DNA from: Rhodobacteraceae bacterium MED-G08
Lineage (GTDB): Bacteria > Pseudomonadota > Alphaproteobacteria > Rhodobacterales > Rhodobacteraceae
Assembly: GCA_002457055.1 (NCBI GenBank)
Contig: NTKT01000001.1
Coordinates: forward strand, 124,001 to 188,000
DNA length: 64,000 nucleotides
Reading direction: 5' to 3'
The number at the start of each line of letters is the position of its first letter. The stretch's first letter is position 1. Below, in pieces: positions 1 to 7,688 of the stretch. The notes beneath the pieces were generated by a model. It was not told the DNA's origin, searched no databases, and saw only the letters and a program-made list of their open reading frames with translations. A program made the translations under genes and the position numbers.

Positions 1-108
1 AAGTTAGGGTCAAAAATAAGACCATTCTTATCCCCAGATAATTTTAGGCTGGCGGTATTAGTTGTTTTATTTATCACTGCTTTGGGACTTTTATTAAAAG
101 CGTTTTAA
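1..108 (+). CDS. C-terminal end of a membrane protein, possibly TSUP family
   Basis: Only the last 35 codons are inside the window. Frame 1 is open from base 1 and ends with TAA at 106-108. The residues form a short basic-polar stretch followed by one very hydrophobic segment (about residues 17-32) and a final KAF. This fits the last transmembrane helix of a polytopic permease. The end resembles TauE/SafE (TSUP) permeases, but 35 residues cannot prove a family. It converges on the minus-strand gene that ends at 137. Confidence 0.45.
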   Translation, partial: KLGSKIRPFLSPDNFRLAVLVVLFITALGLLLKAF

Positions 109-136
109 AGTTTAATAGTACTATTTAATCATAACC

Positions 137-1174
137 CTATGTTTCTTTTTCTTTGAACCCCGTTAAAACATTAACAGTATTAATTCCGATTTCCTCCACG
201 GCATATCCCCCTTCCATCACAAATAATGTAGGCAAGTTCAACGAAGCAATAGATGCGCCCATTTTAATGAAATCAGAACTGGTGAGTTTGAAAAAACTGA
301 TAGGATCCCTTTCAAATGTATCTACACCGAGCGATATAATGACTGCATCAGCACCAAATTTTTCTATCTGATCCAGCGCAGACCCCAAAGAATTATTCCA
401 TTCAGCAAAGGAGGTTCCAGCCGCCATTGGATAATTAAAATTGAAACCCTCGCCCTCACCATTGCCGATTTCGTCTGCGTGCCCAAGAAAATGGGGAAAT
501 GCATGCATAGGATCTCCATGAAGAGACAGAAACAAAACATCTGACCTGTCATAAAAAATAGCCTGTGTTCCATTGCCATGATGAAAGTCTACATCAAGCA
601 CTGCGACTTTTCCCAAGCCTCTGTCCCGCAAGTGCTGAGCTGCCACAGCAGCATTATTAATAAAACAATAACCACCAAATTGATCATGTGAAGCATGATG
701 GCCTGGAGGACGGCAAAGAGAAAAGACCGAACGATCACCAGCCAAAATATACTCCGCACCACTGAGTGCAACATCAAGTGACGCCCAAGCAGCTTCCGCT
801 GTCCCATTGCTAATGGAAGTTTCAGCAGCCAAGCAGTAATATCCCATTTTACCCTCAATAAAATCTGGGACATGAGACGAAGGCATGGAGCGTGACTGCC
901 AAACGGTCGCAATTGCTTCACCTTTAAAGCCTTCCGCTTTCCAGTCGTCCCAAGCAGATTTTAAAAACGATAGATAGCCTGCATCATGGATCTTTGAGAG
1001 CGCTTTTGATTGAACTTCATGGGGGGACACCACTTCACCGAAGTCTGTTTCCCTTAGACGGTTGAGAATGTAATCCATCCTTTCTGGACATTCAAAAGGC
1101 CTTACTAACTCACCACCATAGAGCTCGGTCGCAGCGTTTCTCTTCCTATGAGTATCGGTATATACTATTTTCAT
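137..1174 (-). CDS. aphA: Acetylpolyamine amidohydrolase / class II histone-deacetylase family
   Basis: This predicted 345-residue zinc hydrolase should remove acetyl groups from acetylated polyamines, or less likely from another acetyl-lysine-like substrate, in the cytoplasm. The length matches bacterial acetylpolyamine amidohydrolases (about 340 residues). The family motifs are present: PPGHHAS with the His pair H159/H160, LDVDFHHGNG with zinc ligands D196 and H198, a third ligand in SLGVDTF (D285), and the catalytic-type Tyr in MEGGYA (Y324). The ATG start is supported by the conserved N-terminus MKIVYTDTH. It stands alone, with a cupin gene 218 bp upstream on the same strand. The family is secure; the precise substrate is inferred. 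Confidence 0.88.
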   Translation of the reverse strand: MKIVYTDTHRKRNAATELYGGELVRPFECPERMDYILNRLRETDFGEVVSPHEVQSKALSKIHDAGYLSFLKSAWDDWKAEGFKGEAIATVWQSRSMPSSHVPDFIEGKMGYYCLAAETSISNGTAEAAWASLDVALSGAEYILAGDRSVFSLCRPPGHHASHDQFGGYCFINNAAVAAQHLRDRGLGKVAVLDVDFHHGNGTQAIFYDRSDVLFLSLHGDPMHAFPHFLGHADEIGNGEGEGFNFNYPMAAGTSFAEWNNSLGSALDQIEKFGADAVIISLGVDTFERDPISFFKLTSSDFIKMGASIASLNLPTLFVMEGGYAVEEIGINTVNVLTGFKEKET

Positions 1175-1392
1175 CTTTTGCTTTCTCCACCGCTTTTCTC
1201 ATGTTGAGTTGTTACATCTATATCGGCATGTCTGTAGGCCGTTCCACATGTATACGGACATTTTTGACACAAAGGATTTTCATTTTTGTACGTTGACACA
1301 ACTTCAGGTCAGTCATACCGATAATTCACTCAGGCTGTTTATTCCCTCAGACTGGAGGCTCTTTCTATATGTAATTAGAAAGGTGAATCACA

Positions 1393-1749
1393 TCAGCCGT
1401 GTTCACCCCAGAGGCCATGAAACTCATAGGCTACAGCAGGTGTGTCTCCATTTACCCATGCGTCATGACCAGGTTCAATTGAATAGGCACTCCCCGAATT
1501 GTATGTAATTTCTGTGCCATCATCGTGCCTGCAAGTTATTGAGCCTTCAACGATTACGCCGAGATGCTTAGCTTGACAACTATCTGTTCCAACAGAAGGC
1601 TTTATATCTTTCGACCATTTCCAGCCAGGTTGCGCAGTTAGTTTCATTACTCTCTGGCCGCCAACATTCACCATCTCGACTCTAGCATTGCTTGGTGTCA
1701 TCACTTCATCTGCTTGGGTGGAAAAGTCTTTTGTTTCTACAGATGCCAT
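1393..1749 (-). CDS. Small cupin-domain protein
   Basis: This 118-residue single-domain protein carries a conserved beta-barrel cupin. A GW-K-W stretch (about residues 41-45) leads to a first cupin-like motif with CQAKHLGVIVEGSI, followed by a second half with SIEPGHDAWVNGDTPAV. The H in KHLG and the H in GHDAW are candidate metal ligands. Such proteins are usually sensors, isomerases or accessory proteins, and no specific reaction can be assigned. It sits upstream of the acetylpolyamine amidohydrolase on the same strand, too far away (218 bp) to assume one operon. The AGGGAG-like stretch just before the ATG is a plausible ribosome binding site. Confidence 0.7.
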   Translation of the reverse strand: MASVETKDFSTQADEVMTPSNARVEMVNVGGQRVMKLTAQPGWKWSKDIKPSVGTDSCQAKHLGVIVEGSITCRHDDGTEITYNSGSAYSIEPGHDAWVNGDTPAVAYEFHGLWGEHG

Positions 1750-1841
1750 CTTTATACTCCCTTATTATAATATTTGTTATGCCGCTTATCTAGTGTATCG
1801 TTACATGAACAAATTTTTATGTCATTAAAATTCTGCAACAA

Positions 1842-1919
1842 GTCATTGCCGAACTTGCTAGCCTCTTCTCACGCAGTTTTAAAACAAAAGAATTCCTTTC
1901 TGACGTATTTTGAGTTCCC
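1842..1919 (+). repeat. 78-bp direct repeat, copy A (left edge of ugp segment)
   Basis: This stretch matches 8279-8356 in the same orientation at 64 of 78 positions by hand alignment, without gaps. The most conserved block is TGACGTATTTTGAGTTCC at the right end. Read in the frame ending with TGA at 1911-1913 it gives a peptide ending RSFKTKEFLSDVF. Copy B gives RSFDTKEFLFDVF in the same frame. Most differences are transitions, and several fall in third codon positions. In copy A the frame has no good start codon, so it looks like a coding remnant. Confidence 0.75.
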
Positions 1920-1971
1920 TTTTTTTAGAAAAAAAAACTATACCTCAATAAGTTCATAAAATTTAATTTTT

Positions 1972-2033
1972 AATTCATAAATTTGTAATCAAAATTTTGT
2001 TTGCCTGTCACAAATTTGTAATCAAAGTCTTGT
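1972..2033 (+). promoter_or_regulatory. Tandem PhoB (Pho box) array in front of the ugp operon
   Basis: Six 7-bp units start every 11 bp: AATTCAT (1972), TTGTAAT (1983), ATTTTGT (1994), CTGTCAC (2005), TTGTAAT (2016) and GTCTTGT (2027). Units 1-2 and units 4-5 are each separated by AAAT. This is the 7-4-7 layout of a Pho box (CTGTCAT-N4-CTGTCAT). The 22-bp direct repeat 1979-2000 / 2012-2033, offset by 33 bp, is thus three PhoB registers. A -10-like TCAATT lies at 2033-2038. The first codon at 2069 would leave a leader of roughly 25 nt. Direct observation of the repeats is firm; PhoB binding is inferred. Confidence 0.75.
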
Positions 2034-2068
2034 CAATTAAACGCCTTCAAGTTTTAAGGAAGTTGTTT

Positions 2069-3211
2069 TTGTCTACCATTCAGTTAAAAAATATCTCAAA
2101 AAGCTACGCCACAAACTTGGTACTTAACAACGTGTCACTCACCGTCGAGGACCGAGAGTTTCTTACGTTAGTTGGTCCATCTGGATGTGGTAAATCCACT
2201 TTGTTAAGAGTCATCGCCGGACTTGAAACGCCTGAGTCAGGAAGCGTGGCAATTGATGAACGGTTGGTCACAAAAACTGCTCCAGCGCATCGCAATTTGG
2301 CTATGGTGTTTCAGTCATATGCTCTATATCCCCACCTGTCTGTGCGGGAAAATATGAAAACACCTCTGAAACTGCGTGACTTATCGATCATTCAGAGACT
2401 TCCTTTAATAGGGCCATTGATTGCGCCAGGCAAGTATCAATCGCTTAATAACCAAGTTGAAGAAACTGCTGCCACACTCCGGATCAATGAGTATCTAGAG
2501 CGTCGTCCTGGGCAACTTTCTGGTGGCCAAAGGCAGCGCGCTGCCCTTGGCCGAGCAATGGTACGCACGCCGCTCGCATTTCTTATGGACGAGCCGTTGT
2601 CTAATCTCGATGCGGCACTTCGCGTCCATATGAGGGCCGAGTTAAGCGAGTTACACAGAAATCTTGAGACAACATTTGTCTATGTAACGCACGATCAGTC
2701 CGAGGCTCTTACGATGTCTGACCGCGTTGCGGTCATGATGGATGGAACGATTGTTCAAATTGGCACACCTGAGGAAATTTACAACCAACCAGAATTTTTA
2801 TCGGTAGCCGAATTTCTTGGATCGCCAAAAATAAACAGGCTTGAACTCACCGACGAAGTCATAGCGAAACTCAAAATGCCGTCAAAGGCACAATTGTTAA
2901 AGGCCGACATTGACCTACAGTTAATCAAGCATGTTTGCTTCCGTCCCGAGCATGTGACACTTAGTAACGCAAATAATAAGCCGGAAGCCGTTGTTAGGCA
3001 TGTCGAGAACCTTGGCTCGGAATTTTTTGTTCATGCAGAGCTTGCAGTTGCTGGCTGCAGAATCATCCTCAAGCTCGACGCACCAACAGGTAGTGCCATC
3101 AATATTGGCGAGGTGCTTAGGCTGTCGATCAACCCCAACTCAATGCTCTTTTTCGATGAGAGTGGTAACAGAATTCGTGGTAGGGAACACTTGGAAGATG
3201 CCGTAGCATGA
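2069..3211 (+). CDS. ugpC: ABC transporter ATPase, UgpC type
   Basis: This is the ATP-hydrolysing subunit of a carbohydrate/glycerol-phosphate importer, acting at the inner face of the membrane. From the chosen TTG start the protein has 380 residues. Walker A GPSGCGKST lies at 36-44, the signature LSGGQRQR at 150-157, Walker B LAFLMDEP at 169-176, and a C-terminal regulatory (TOBE-like) region follows. TTG at 2069 is preferred because AAGGAAG (2056-2062) precedes it by 6 nt and family homology begins there; an upstream ATG at 1997 would lie inside the Pho box array. A 20-odd residue insertion (about 106-128) lies between the Q-loop and the signature. It overlaps ugpA by 4 nt. Assignment to ugp rests on the Pho boxes and the downstream phosphodiesterase. 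Confidence 0.82.
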   Translation: MSTIQLKNISKSYATNLVLNNVSLTVEDREFLTLVGPSGCGKSTLLRVIAGLETPESGSVAIDERLVTKTAPAHRNLAMVFQSYALYPHLSVRENMKTPLKLRDLSIIQRLPLIGPLIAPGKYQSLNNQVEETAATLRINEYLERRPGQLSGGQRQRAALGRAMVRTPLAFLMDEPLSNLDAALRVHMRAELSELHRNLETTFVYVTHDQSEALTMSDRVAVMMDGTIVQIGTPEEIYNQPEFLSVAEFLGSPKINRLELTDEVIAKLKMPSKAQLLKADIDLQLIKHVCFRPEHVTLSNANNKPEAVVRHVENLGSEFFVHAELAVAGCRIILKLDAPTGSAINIGEVLRLSINPNSMLFFDESGNRIRGREHLEDAVA

Positions 3212-4173
3212 GTACTGGATCAAGATCTGCGTATTGGTTTGTTGCGCCAGCCATCATCTTGATGGGATTGATTTTCTTTATCCCCGTTCTGATGGCGCTC
3301 GGTCTCGGGTTCACGAATTACTCTCTTGGAAATTCTGGCTTTGACTTCGTCGCTTTCGAAAATTTTGAAAAAATTTTCACACGCCGCAGTTACGAAAAGA
3401 TGTGGGGAGCTACGCTGACCTATGTTCTTGTAGTGGTGCCACTGAGCGTTTTGCTGGGATTAGCCGCCGCGCTCGCCATCAACTCTGTTACGCGCTTCCG
3501 TGACGTGTACAAGACGATTTATTTCCTCCCAGTTATGGCAACTCTTATGGCCATGGCTATCGTGTGGCAGATAATGCTTCACCCTACTGCCGGCGTAATC
3601 AACCGGACGCTTGCATCTGGATGTGATGTCGAGTTTGCCTACGGGGTTCTGAGCGGCGCCTATTTTGGGTTTGATCCTTTGACTAGTTGGTATGGCAACG
3701 CATGTGCGGATGTGATGCCAAACTGGCTAGGAGACAAAAAGTACGCAATTTGGGTGATTTGCTTTATTGGTGTTTGGCAAAATTTTGGTTTTAACATGGT
3801 GTTATATCTTGCTGGTCTAACGAGCGTTTCGCGCGAGCTATACATGGCTGCCCAAATGGACGGTGCTGGCTCTGCGTGGGATAGATTCCGCTTGGTGACC
3901 TGGCCAGCCCTGGGCCCAACAACCGTTTTTGTTGTTACCATCAGCACTATTCGCGGGTTCCAAGTCTTCGATATCGTTGAAGCCTTCTACGGCTTTGGTT
4001 CAGCTGGCCCTGGCAAGTCCGCCTACGTGATGATGTTTGCAATCTTCGAAAAAGGTATTAAGCAGAATCTTATCGGGATAGGGTCCGCCATCACCATTAT
4101 ATTCCTGATTTTTGTGATGTTTATCACCTTGGTTCAACGCTACCTGGTTGAGCGGAGGGTGCATTATTCATGA
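3208..4173 (+). CDS. ugpA: ABC transporter permease, UgpA type
   Basis: This is the first inner-membrane permease subunit of the importer, with 321 residues and about six membrane segments (the first near 10-32). The cytoplasmic EAA loop that docks the ATPase is visible as YMAAQMDGAGSAWDRFRLV followed by a TWPALGP turn. It is longer than a typical UgpA (about 295) because of an enlarged periplasmic loop, about residues 125-177, between the third and fourth helices. That loop carries two cysteines, C139 and C166, that could form a disulfide. The ATG overlaps the ugpC stop, and the stop overlaps the next start, which indicates translational coupling. Confidence 0.82.
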   Translation: MSTGSRSAYWFVAPAIILMGLIFFIPVLMALGLGFTNYSLGNSGFDFVAFENFEKIFTRRSYEKMWGATLTYVLVVVPLSVLLGLAAALAINSVTRFRDVYKTIYFLPVMATLMAMAIVWQIMLHPTAGVINRTLASGCDVEFAYGVLSGAYFGFDPLTSWYGNACADVMPNWLGDKKYAIWVICFIGVWQNFGFNMVLYLAGLTSVSRELYMAAQMDGAGSAWDRFRLVTWPALGPTTVFVVTISTIRGFQVFDIVEAFYGFGSAGPGKSAYVMMFAIFEKGIKQNLIGIGSAITIIFLIFVMFITLVQRYLVERRVHYS

Positions 4174-5159
4174 GCTATGACATCGGCAACTCACTAAAGC
4201 ACACGGCGCTAATCCTTGGCGCACTGGTCGTAATTCTGCCATTTTACTTCATGCTGAGTTACTCGCTGCAATCGCAGCGTGAAATTGAGACGGGGCTAAG
4301 CCCAGGCGGTGTGAATGCCGGCTTCTTTGGATCTCAATCCCTGGTTCTGGACAAGGATTGCCTACAGGCAAACACGCCGGAACGCAAAGAGATTGAAGTC
4401 GCAAAAACAAGTTACCCCGGCAAGACAGAGCGCGAAATTTACAATATCCTTTTAAAGGAAGTCGAGACAAGTTGTTCAAGCCGACCGGCCTTAATGAACT
4501 ATTCAATGGCGTTCACTAAAGCGCCTCTGCTTCGCTATCTTCTTAATGGCGTCATAGTGACTCTGTCGATTTTCCTAATCCAAGTGGTAGTGGCGCTCCC
4601 AGCGGCCTACGCCCTCGCCAAGCTTCGTTTTTTGGGCCGAGATTTCATCTTTTCGATCGTGCTATTGTGCTTGTTAGTGCCTGTTCACGCCATTGCCCTT
4701 CCACTATACGTAATACTTGCGAAGTTAGGTTTGACCAATACCTATGCCGCTCTGATAATTCCGTGGACCATATCAGTCTTCGGGATTTTTTTGATGCGAC
4801 AATTCTTTTTGACCGTGCCTGACGACCTTATCGATGCTGCAAGAATGGATGGTATGAGCGAGTTTTCGATCATTTGGCGAGTGATGCTGCCGACAGCCGT
4901 TCCGGCACTTTTGGCTTTCGGAATATTCTCAGTTGTGGCGCACTGGAATGACTACTTCTGGCCCCGCGTCGTTATAACCGGTGATCCAAATCTGTTTACC
5001 CCTCCATTAGGCATGCGCGTGTTCAAGCAGGATACGGAAGGCGACCTTCACGGACCAATGATGGCGGTAGCTGTCATTGTGGTTGCTCCACTGATGATTG
5101 CTTTTCTGATGGCACAGAAACGTTTCATCGAGGGTATAACATTCACTGGAATGAAATAG
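4170..5159 (+). CDS. ugpE: ABC transporter permease, UgpE type
   Basis: This is the second permease subunit, with 329 residues against about 280 for a typical UgpE. The excess is a periplasmic loop of about 85 residues between helix 1 (about 12-32) and helix 2 (from about 119). It contains two cysteines, C64 and C102, as does the partner's enlarged loop. The EAA docking motif DAARMDGMSEFSIIWRVM is intact near residue 230, and the C-terminus GITFTGMK is typical of this family. It is coupled to ugpA by a 4-nt overlap. The extra loops in both permeases suggest a modified docking surface for the binding protein, which is inference. Confidence 0.82.
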   Translation: MSYDIGNSLKHTALILGALVVILPFYFMLSYSLQSQREIETGLSPGGVNAGFFGSQSLVLDKDCLQANTPERKEIEVAKTSYPGKTEREIYNILLKEVETSCSSRPALMNYSMAFTKAPLLRYLLNGVIVTLSIFLIQVVVALPAAYALAKLRFLGRDFIFSIVLLCLLVPVHAIALPLYVILAKLGLTNTYAALIIPWTISVFGIFLMRQFFLTVPDDLIDAARMDGMSEFSIIWRVMLPTAVPALLAFGIFSVVAHWNDYFWPRVVITGDPNLFTPPLGMRVFKQDTEGDLHGPMMAVAVIVVAPLMIAFLMAQKRFIEGITFTGMK

Positions 5160-5194
5160 AGTTTGAATTCAAGGGCAATTCCGTCCTTGTGGCC

Positions 5195-5235
5195 GGGGTT
5201 CGCTGCAATTGCGAGTTACAGAGAACCCCTTTTTT
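5195..5235 (+). terminator. Terminator-like hairpin between ugpE and ugpB
   Basis: GGGGTTC (5195-5201) pairs with GAACCCC (5223-5229) and is followed at once by six Ts (5230-5235). This has the form of an intrinsic terminator. It sits inside the presumed operon, immediately upstream of the ugpB ribosome binding site, so it could attenuate readthrough into ugpB or separate the membrane genes from an independently expressed binding-protein gene. Confidence 0.6.
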
Positions 5236-5251
5236 AAGAGAAGGAAAAAAC

Positions 5252-6514
5252 ATGAAAAAACTATTCGCTACTTCCCTCCTCGCTTTTGCTGTTAGCATGG
5301 GCGTCAACGCCGTACAAGCAAAGGTGACAGTTGAATTTGCCTACCCCTACGCAGGCCTTTTCGACGTAACTTATGAAAAGATCCTGCCAAAGTTCTATGA
5401 GCAGCACCCTGACATCGAGATTAAGATCCGTGCGCCTTATGAGAATTACGAGGACGGCACTAACTCGATCCTTCGCGAGTCGGTTGCCAACAAGCTTCCC
5501 GACGTCACCATGCAGGGATTGAACCGCCAGGCAATACTAGTTGAGAAAGGCATCGCCAAGTCACTAGAACCCTACATCGCCACAGAAGCCGACTTCTCGA
5601 AGGACGGCTATCATTCTGCAATGCTAGCGCTTTCAACTTTCAGTGAGAACGTTTACGGCCTGCCGTTTTCGATCTCACTTCCAGTGGGCTATTACAACAT
5701 GGACGTTATGGCAAAGGCCGGTATAAATTCGACTGCCGATCTACCAAAATCTTGGGATGAGGTCATCGGCGCATGCGAAAAGCTGATCGCCGCCGGCGTC
5801 AAACAACCCATGTTCTGGGGATGGAACATCACTGGCAACTGGTTCTTGCAAGCACTGATGTGGAGCCAAGGGCAGGCGCTGATGGAGAATGGTGAGTTCA
5901 TGATTGACACACCAGAGGGCCTAAAAGCACTTGAAACGATGAAGGCTCTTTTCGAAGGATGTAAGATGCCAAACCTCGGCACTGGAGATGCTCAAGCGTT
6001 TTTCAATTCCGGGAATTCTGGCATGTTCTTTTGGTCAACCTCATCCGTTGCAGCCGTCGAACGTGGCAAGACCGACTTCGATTTCAAGACCAACGAGTAC
6101 CCGGGTCTTTTGGCGTCCGGTCCGAAAGGTCTTCCGGCGGGTGGTAACGCCGCAATGCTAGTCAGCCAGTCTAACGATCCGGCAGTTCTAGACGCATCTT
6201 GGAAGTGGCTTAAATTCATCACATCAGGTGAAGGTGCTGCCGACGTGGCCCGGACTACCGGCTACATGCCGCCGAATCAGGCTGCCAACGAAATCATCCT
6301 CAAGGATTTCTATGCCGAGAACCCAAATAAGGCGACAGCTGTGCGACAGCTGCCGCTGCTGAGCGATTGGCAGGCATATCCTGGTGACAATGGCCTGGCC
6401 ATCACTCAGGTCATCTATGATGCTATCGAAGGTATTGTAACTGACGAATACAATGATATGGCAGAGCTTCAAGAGATGCTTAAGGAAGAAGTCTCTGACC
6501 TGCTTCCTCGCTAA
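5252..6514 (+). CDS. ugpB: Periplasmic solute-binding protein, UgpB type
   Basis: This extracellular solute-binding protein (family 1) should deliver substrate to the UgpA/UgpE permease. The ATG at 5252 follows AAGGAAAAAAC and opens a clear Sec signal peptide of about 23 residues (MKKLFATSLLAFAVSMGVNA, cleavage after VQA). The mature protein of about 397 residues has the family N-terminal strand (VEFAYPY) and a C-terminal TGYMPPNQAA segment comparable to TGYLPIT in UgpB. Glycerol-3-phosphate or a glycerophosphodiester is inferred as substrate from the Pho boxes and the following phosphodiesterase; another organophosphate or a sugar cannot be excluded. The gene follows a terminator-like hairpin and is followed by a perfect 30-bp palindrome. 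Confidence 0.75.
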   Translation: MKKLFATSLLAFAVSMGVNAVQAKVTVEFAYPYAGLFDVTYEKILPKFYEQHPDIEIKIRAPYENYEDGTNSILRESVANKLPDVTMQGLNRQAILVEKGIAKSLEPYIATEADFSKDGYHSAMLALSTFSENVYGLPFSISLPVGYYNMDVMAKAGINSTADLPKSWDEVIGACEKLIAAGVKQPMFWGWNITGNWFLQALMWSQGQALMENGEFMIDTPEGLKALETMKALFEGCKMPNLGTGDAQAFFNSGNSGMFFWSTSSVAAVERGKTDFDFKTNEYPGLLASGPKGLPAGGNAAMLVSQSNDPAVLDASWKWLKFITSGEGAADVARTTGYMPPNQAANEIILKDFYAENPNKATAVRQLPLLSDWQAYPGDNGLAITQVIYDAIEGIVTDEYNDMAELQEMLKEEVSDLLPR

Positions 6515-6523
6515 CAAGCTACG

Positions 6524-6560
6524 TAAACAGAGAGCCATATGGCTCTCTGTTTATCTTTTT
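6524..6560 (+). terminator. Perfect 30-bp palindrome after ugpB, likely mRNA hairpin
   Basis: Positions 6524-6553 form a perfect palindrome with arms TAAACAGAGAGCCAT and ATGGCTCTCTGTTTA and no spacer. A T-rich tail runs to 6560. It begins 9 nt after the ugpB stop and ends just before the GGAG ribosome binding site (6561-6564) of the next gene. It could be a leaky terminator or a 3' stabiliser that raises the level of binding-protein mRNA relative to the phosphodiesterase. Confidence 0.65.
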
Positions 6561-6570
6561 GGAGATATCA

Positions 6571-7428
6571 ATGAAATTCATTCACCTGACAGATACCCAT
6601 GTCGTTGGAAACGGCTTAGAGATTTACGGTGCCAAACCAGTACGACGCCTCGCTCTGGCAGTTGACAGCATCAACAGAGATCATGTTGACGCTGAAATTG
6701 TCATCATTACCGGTGATTTAACCCATTGGGGGGAGGGTGATGCGTATACCTCGTTTCTATCTGAGGTCAAAAGACTGAAGATGCCATTTGCTCTGATGGT
6801 TGGAAACCATGATGATAGGGCAGCTTTGAGTGAAGCGATACCTAGCCTGCCTCGCGATGAAAACGGTTTTGTTCAGCAAGTCATCAACACAAGTGTTGGG
6901 CCATTCATTCTGACTGATACCAAAGTAACAACTGGTCACCAGGGGGCTTATTGTACAGATAGGCTGGCCTGGCTAGATCGACAGTTTGAATCTATTGAAG
7001 ATCCAGCGCTCCTTTTCATGCATCACCCGCCCTTTGACGTGGGTATAGCAAGCATGGATAAGATCAAAATGCAGGATGGCGATGCGCTTCTCTCCGTTTT
7101 GGATAGACACCGAAAAAAGGTGCGACAGATATTCTTTGGGCATTTACACCGCATGGTGGCAGGCAACTGGCACGGATTTCCAATTAGCATCATGCGAGGT
7201 TTAAATCATCAGGTTCGTCTCGATTTGACATCTGACGCTACGATAATTAGGGGTGATCTTGCGCAACCTGCCTACGGAGTTGTCCTTGTCGACGATGACT
7301 CGGTCATTTCGCATATGCATGCCTATCTCGAATGCACCCCGCAATTTGACCTTCATAACCTTGTTGTGGGTGATGATCGTGAATTCGCGCTGAGTATGCG
7401 CCACGAGGATTGGGAGGATTTTGGCTAA
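6571..7428 (+). CDS. Metallophosphoesterase, GpdQ/CpdA-like phosphodiesterase
   Basis: This calcineurin-like phosphoesterase of 285 residues should hydrolyse a phosphodiester with a two-metal centre. Metal-binding motifs appear in canonical order: D8-x-H10 (LTDTH), GDL (D49), GNHDD (N79, H80), HHPP (H151/H152) and GHLH (H191, H193). ATG at 6571 is chosen because GGAG (6561-6564) precedes it and the conserved motif starts 6 codons later. No signal peptide is seen, so it acts in the cytoplasm. Position after ugpB suggests that it cleaves imported glycerophosphodiesters, the job of the unrelated UgpQ in enterobacteria. A cAMP-type phosphodiesterase role is the alternative. Confidence 0.75.
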   Translation: MKFIHLTDTHVVGNGLEIYGAKPVRRLALAVDSINRDHVDAEIVIITGDLTHWGEGDAYTSFLSEVKRLKMPFALMVGNHDDRAALSEAIPSLPRDENGFVQQVINTSVGPFILTDTKVTTGHQGAYCTDRLAWLDRQFESIEDPALLFMHHPPFDVGIASMDKIKMQDGDALLSVLDRHRKKVRQIFFGHLHRMVAGNWHGFPISIMRGLNHQVRLDLTSDATIIRGDLAQPAYGVVLVDDDSVISHMHAYLECTPQFDLHNLVVGDDREFALSMRHEDWEDFG

Positions 7429-7688
7429 TTAACCTATTCTGCCAATTCTTACGTCATTAGTGAGGCTGAAGCACAGGCTTTTGACCTTGTAAGCCTCCCC
7501 TCGTGGATGTGGATGACCGCCCCAATGACGAGCTTTGCAGATTTGGTAATATTCAAAGGTAAAACGTAAAGATTTTTATTTGTAGTCTGTTCGAAGTGTG
7601 AGTGTAGGTAAGTAACATAGTATCCACTTATCTAACAGGGTGCTTCCGAGGCAGGGCTGCTAGGGGCTATGGGTAGAGATGGGGCTGA
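7429..7688. other. Intergenic region after the phosphodiesterase gene
   Basis: No convincing gene lies here. The phosphodiesterase frame stays open after its TAA for about 46 codons, to a TAA at 7567-7569, and gives a coding-looking string with EAEAQAFDLVSLPSW. No ribosome binding site or good start was found. It may be the 3' remnant of a lost gene or chance. GAGGCT and AGCCTC near 7461-7496 form a loose inverted repeat. Confidence 0.3.

Noticed and set aside
1209..1508. 99-codon plus-strand frame overlapping the cupin gene
   Set aside because: It lies antisense to the cupin and has no ribosome binding site; the composition is odd (many His and Leu). A shadow frame.
1774..1959. 61-codon plus-strand frame near the left repeat
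   Set aside because: It is in a different frame from the conserved one shared by both repeat copies, so it is not the relevant product.
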